NCBI GenBank assembly: GCA_016183835.1
Contig: JACPDV010000311.1
Span: 6,659-21,502, forward strand
DNA from: Armatimonadota bacterium
GTDB taxonomy: Bacteria > Armatimonadota > UBA10988
Length of the DNA: 14,844 bases
Direction: 5' to 3'
Position numbers and translations under genes: made by a program. Positions 14,789-14,844 of the stretch are shown in pieces. The notes beneath the pieces are model-generated. The model was not told the DNA's origin and made no database searches. It worked only from the letters and a program-made list of their open reading frames with translations. Each line of letters opens with the position of its first letter. Position 1 is the first letter of the stretch.

Positions 14789-14844
14789 GTTGGCCAGCCA
14801 CCTCTGAGACCCGTCCGCTCCGGCGGCAGGTGCTGGGTGTACGG

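Overview
The window is high-GC bacterial DNA (about 65-70 % G+C by eye, somewhat lower around 7.85-10.1 kb). It carries nine complete protein genes and one gene cut by the left edge. I see no tRNA, rRNA, CRISPR array, transposase or integrase. Gene content is dominated by secreted or sugar-related enzymes: a beta-helix protein, a GH2 enzyme, a GHL10-like TIM barrel and an uncharacterised secreted protein. There is also a neutral-ceramidase-family protein, and at least two, probably three, kinds of palindromic repeat are present. This combination is what I would expect from a large-genome environmental bacterium such as Armatimonadota, Planctomycetota or a similar lineage. The phylum is an inference; no marker gene is present.

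Layout. (1) 1-698, minus: secreted right-handed beta-helix protein, C-terminus outside the window. (2) 699-810: short divergent intergenic region with a candidate 16-codon leader ORF. (3) 811-5441, plus: a 1226-residue secreted GH2 enzyme translationally coupled (GTGA overlap) to a tandem GNAT acetyltransferase. The GH2 gene contains an in-frame palindromic repeat. (4) 5442-5610: intergenic palindromic repeat, then a thiolase (5611-6753, plus). (5) 6763-7833, minus: secreted protein of unknown function, convergent with the thiolase. (6) 7834-10120: a single minus-strand gene for a DisA_N-like diadenylate cyclase domain protein with a large N-terminal putative sensor, flanked by two unexplained non-coding stretches. 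(7) 10121-14631, minus: a tight four-gene operon reading GHL10-like glycosidase, neutral ceramidase-like hydrolase, amidohydrolase_2, ASCH-domain protein. (8) 14632-14844: upstream region with a candidate -10 box and a third repeat.

How it fits together. The two outer blocks look like catabolic or polysaccharide/glycoconjugate-processing modules: exported enzymes paired with cytoplasmic amidohydrolase, GNAT and thiolase functions. The gene least like its surroundings is the DAC-domain protein. It keeps the DGA motif of diadenylate cyclases but has R-Y-N where classical DisA/CdaA enzymes have R-H-R, and it carries about 400 residues of N-terminal sequence. It is the best candidate here for a poorly described (nucleotide-signalling) system. 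The other strong signal is the repeat population, above all the 26-nt perfect inverted repeat that has expanded the GH2 reading frame by about 38 residues without breaking it.
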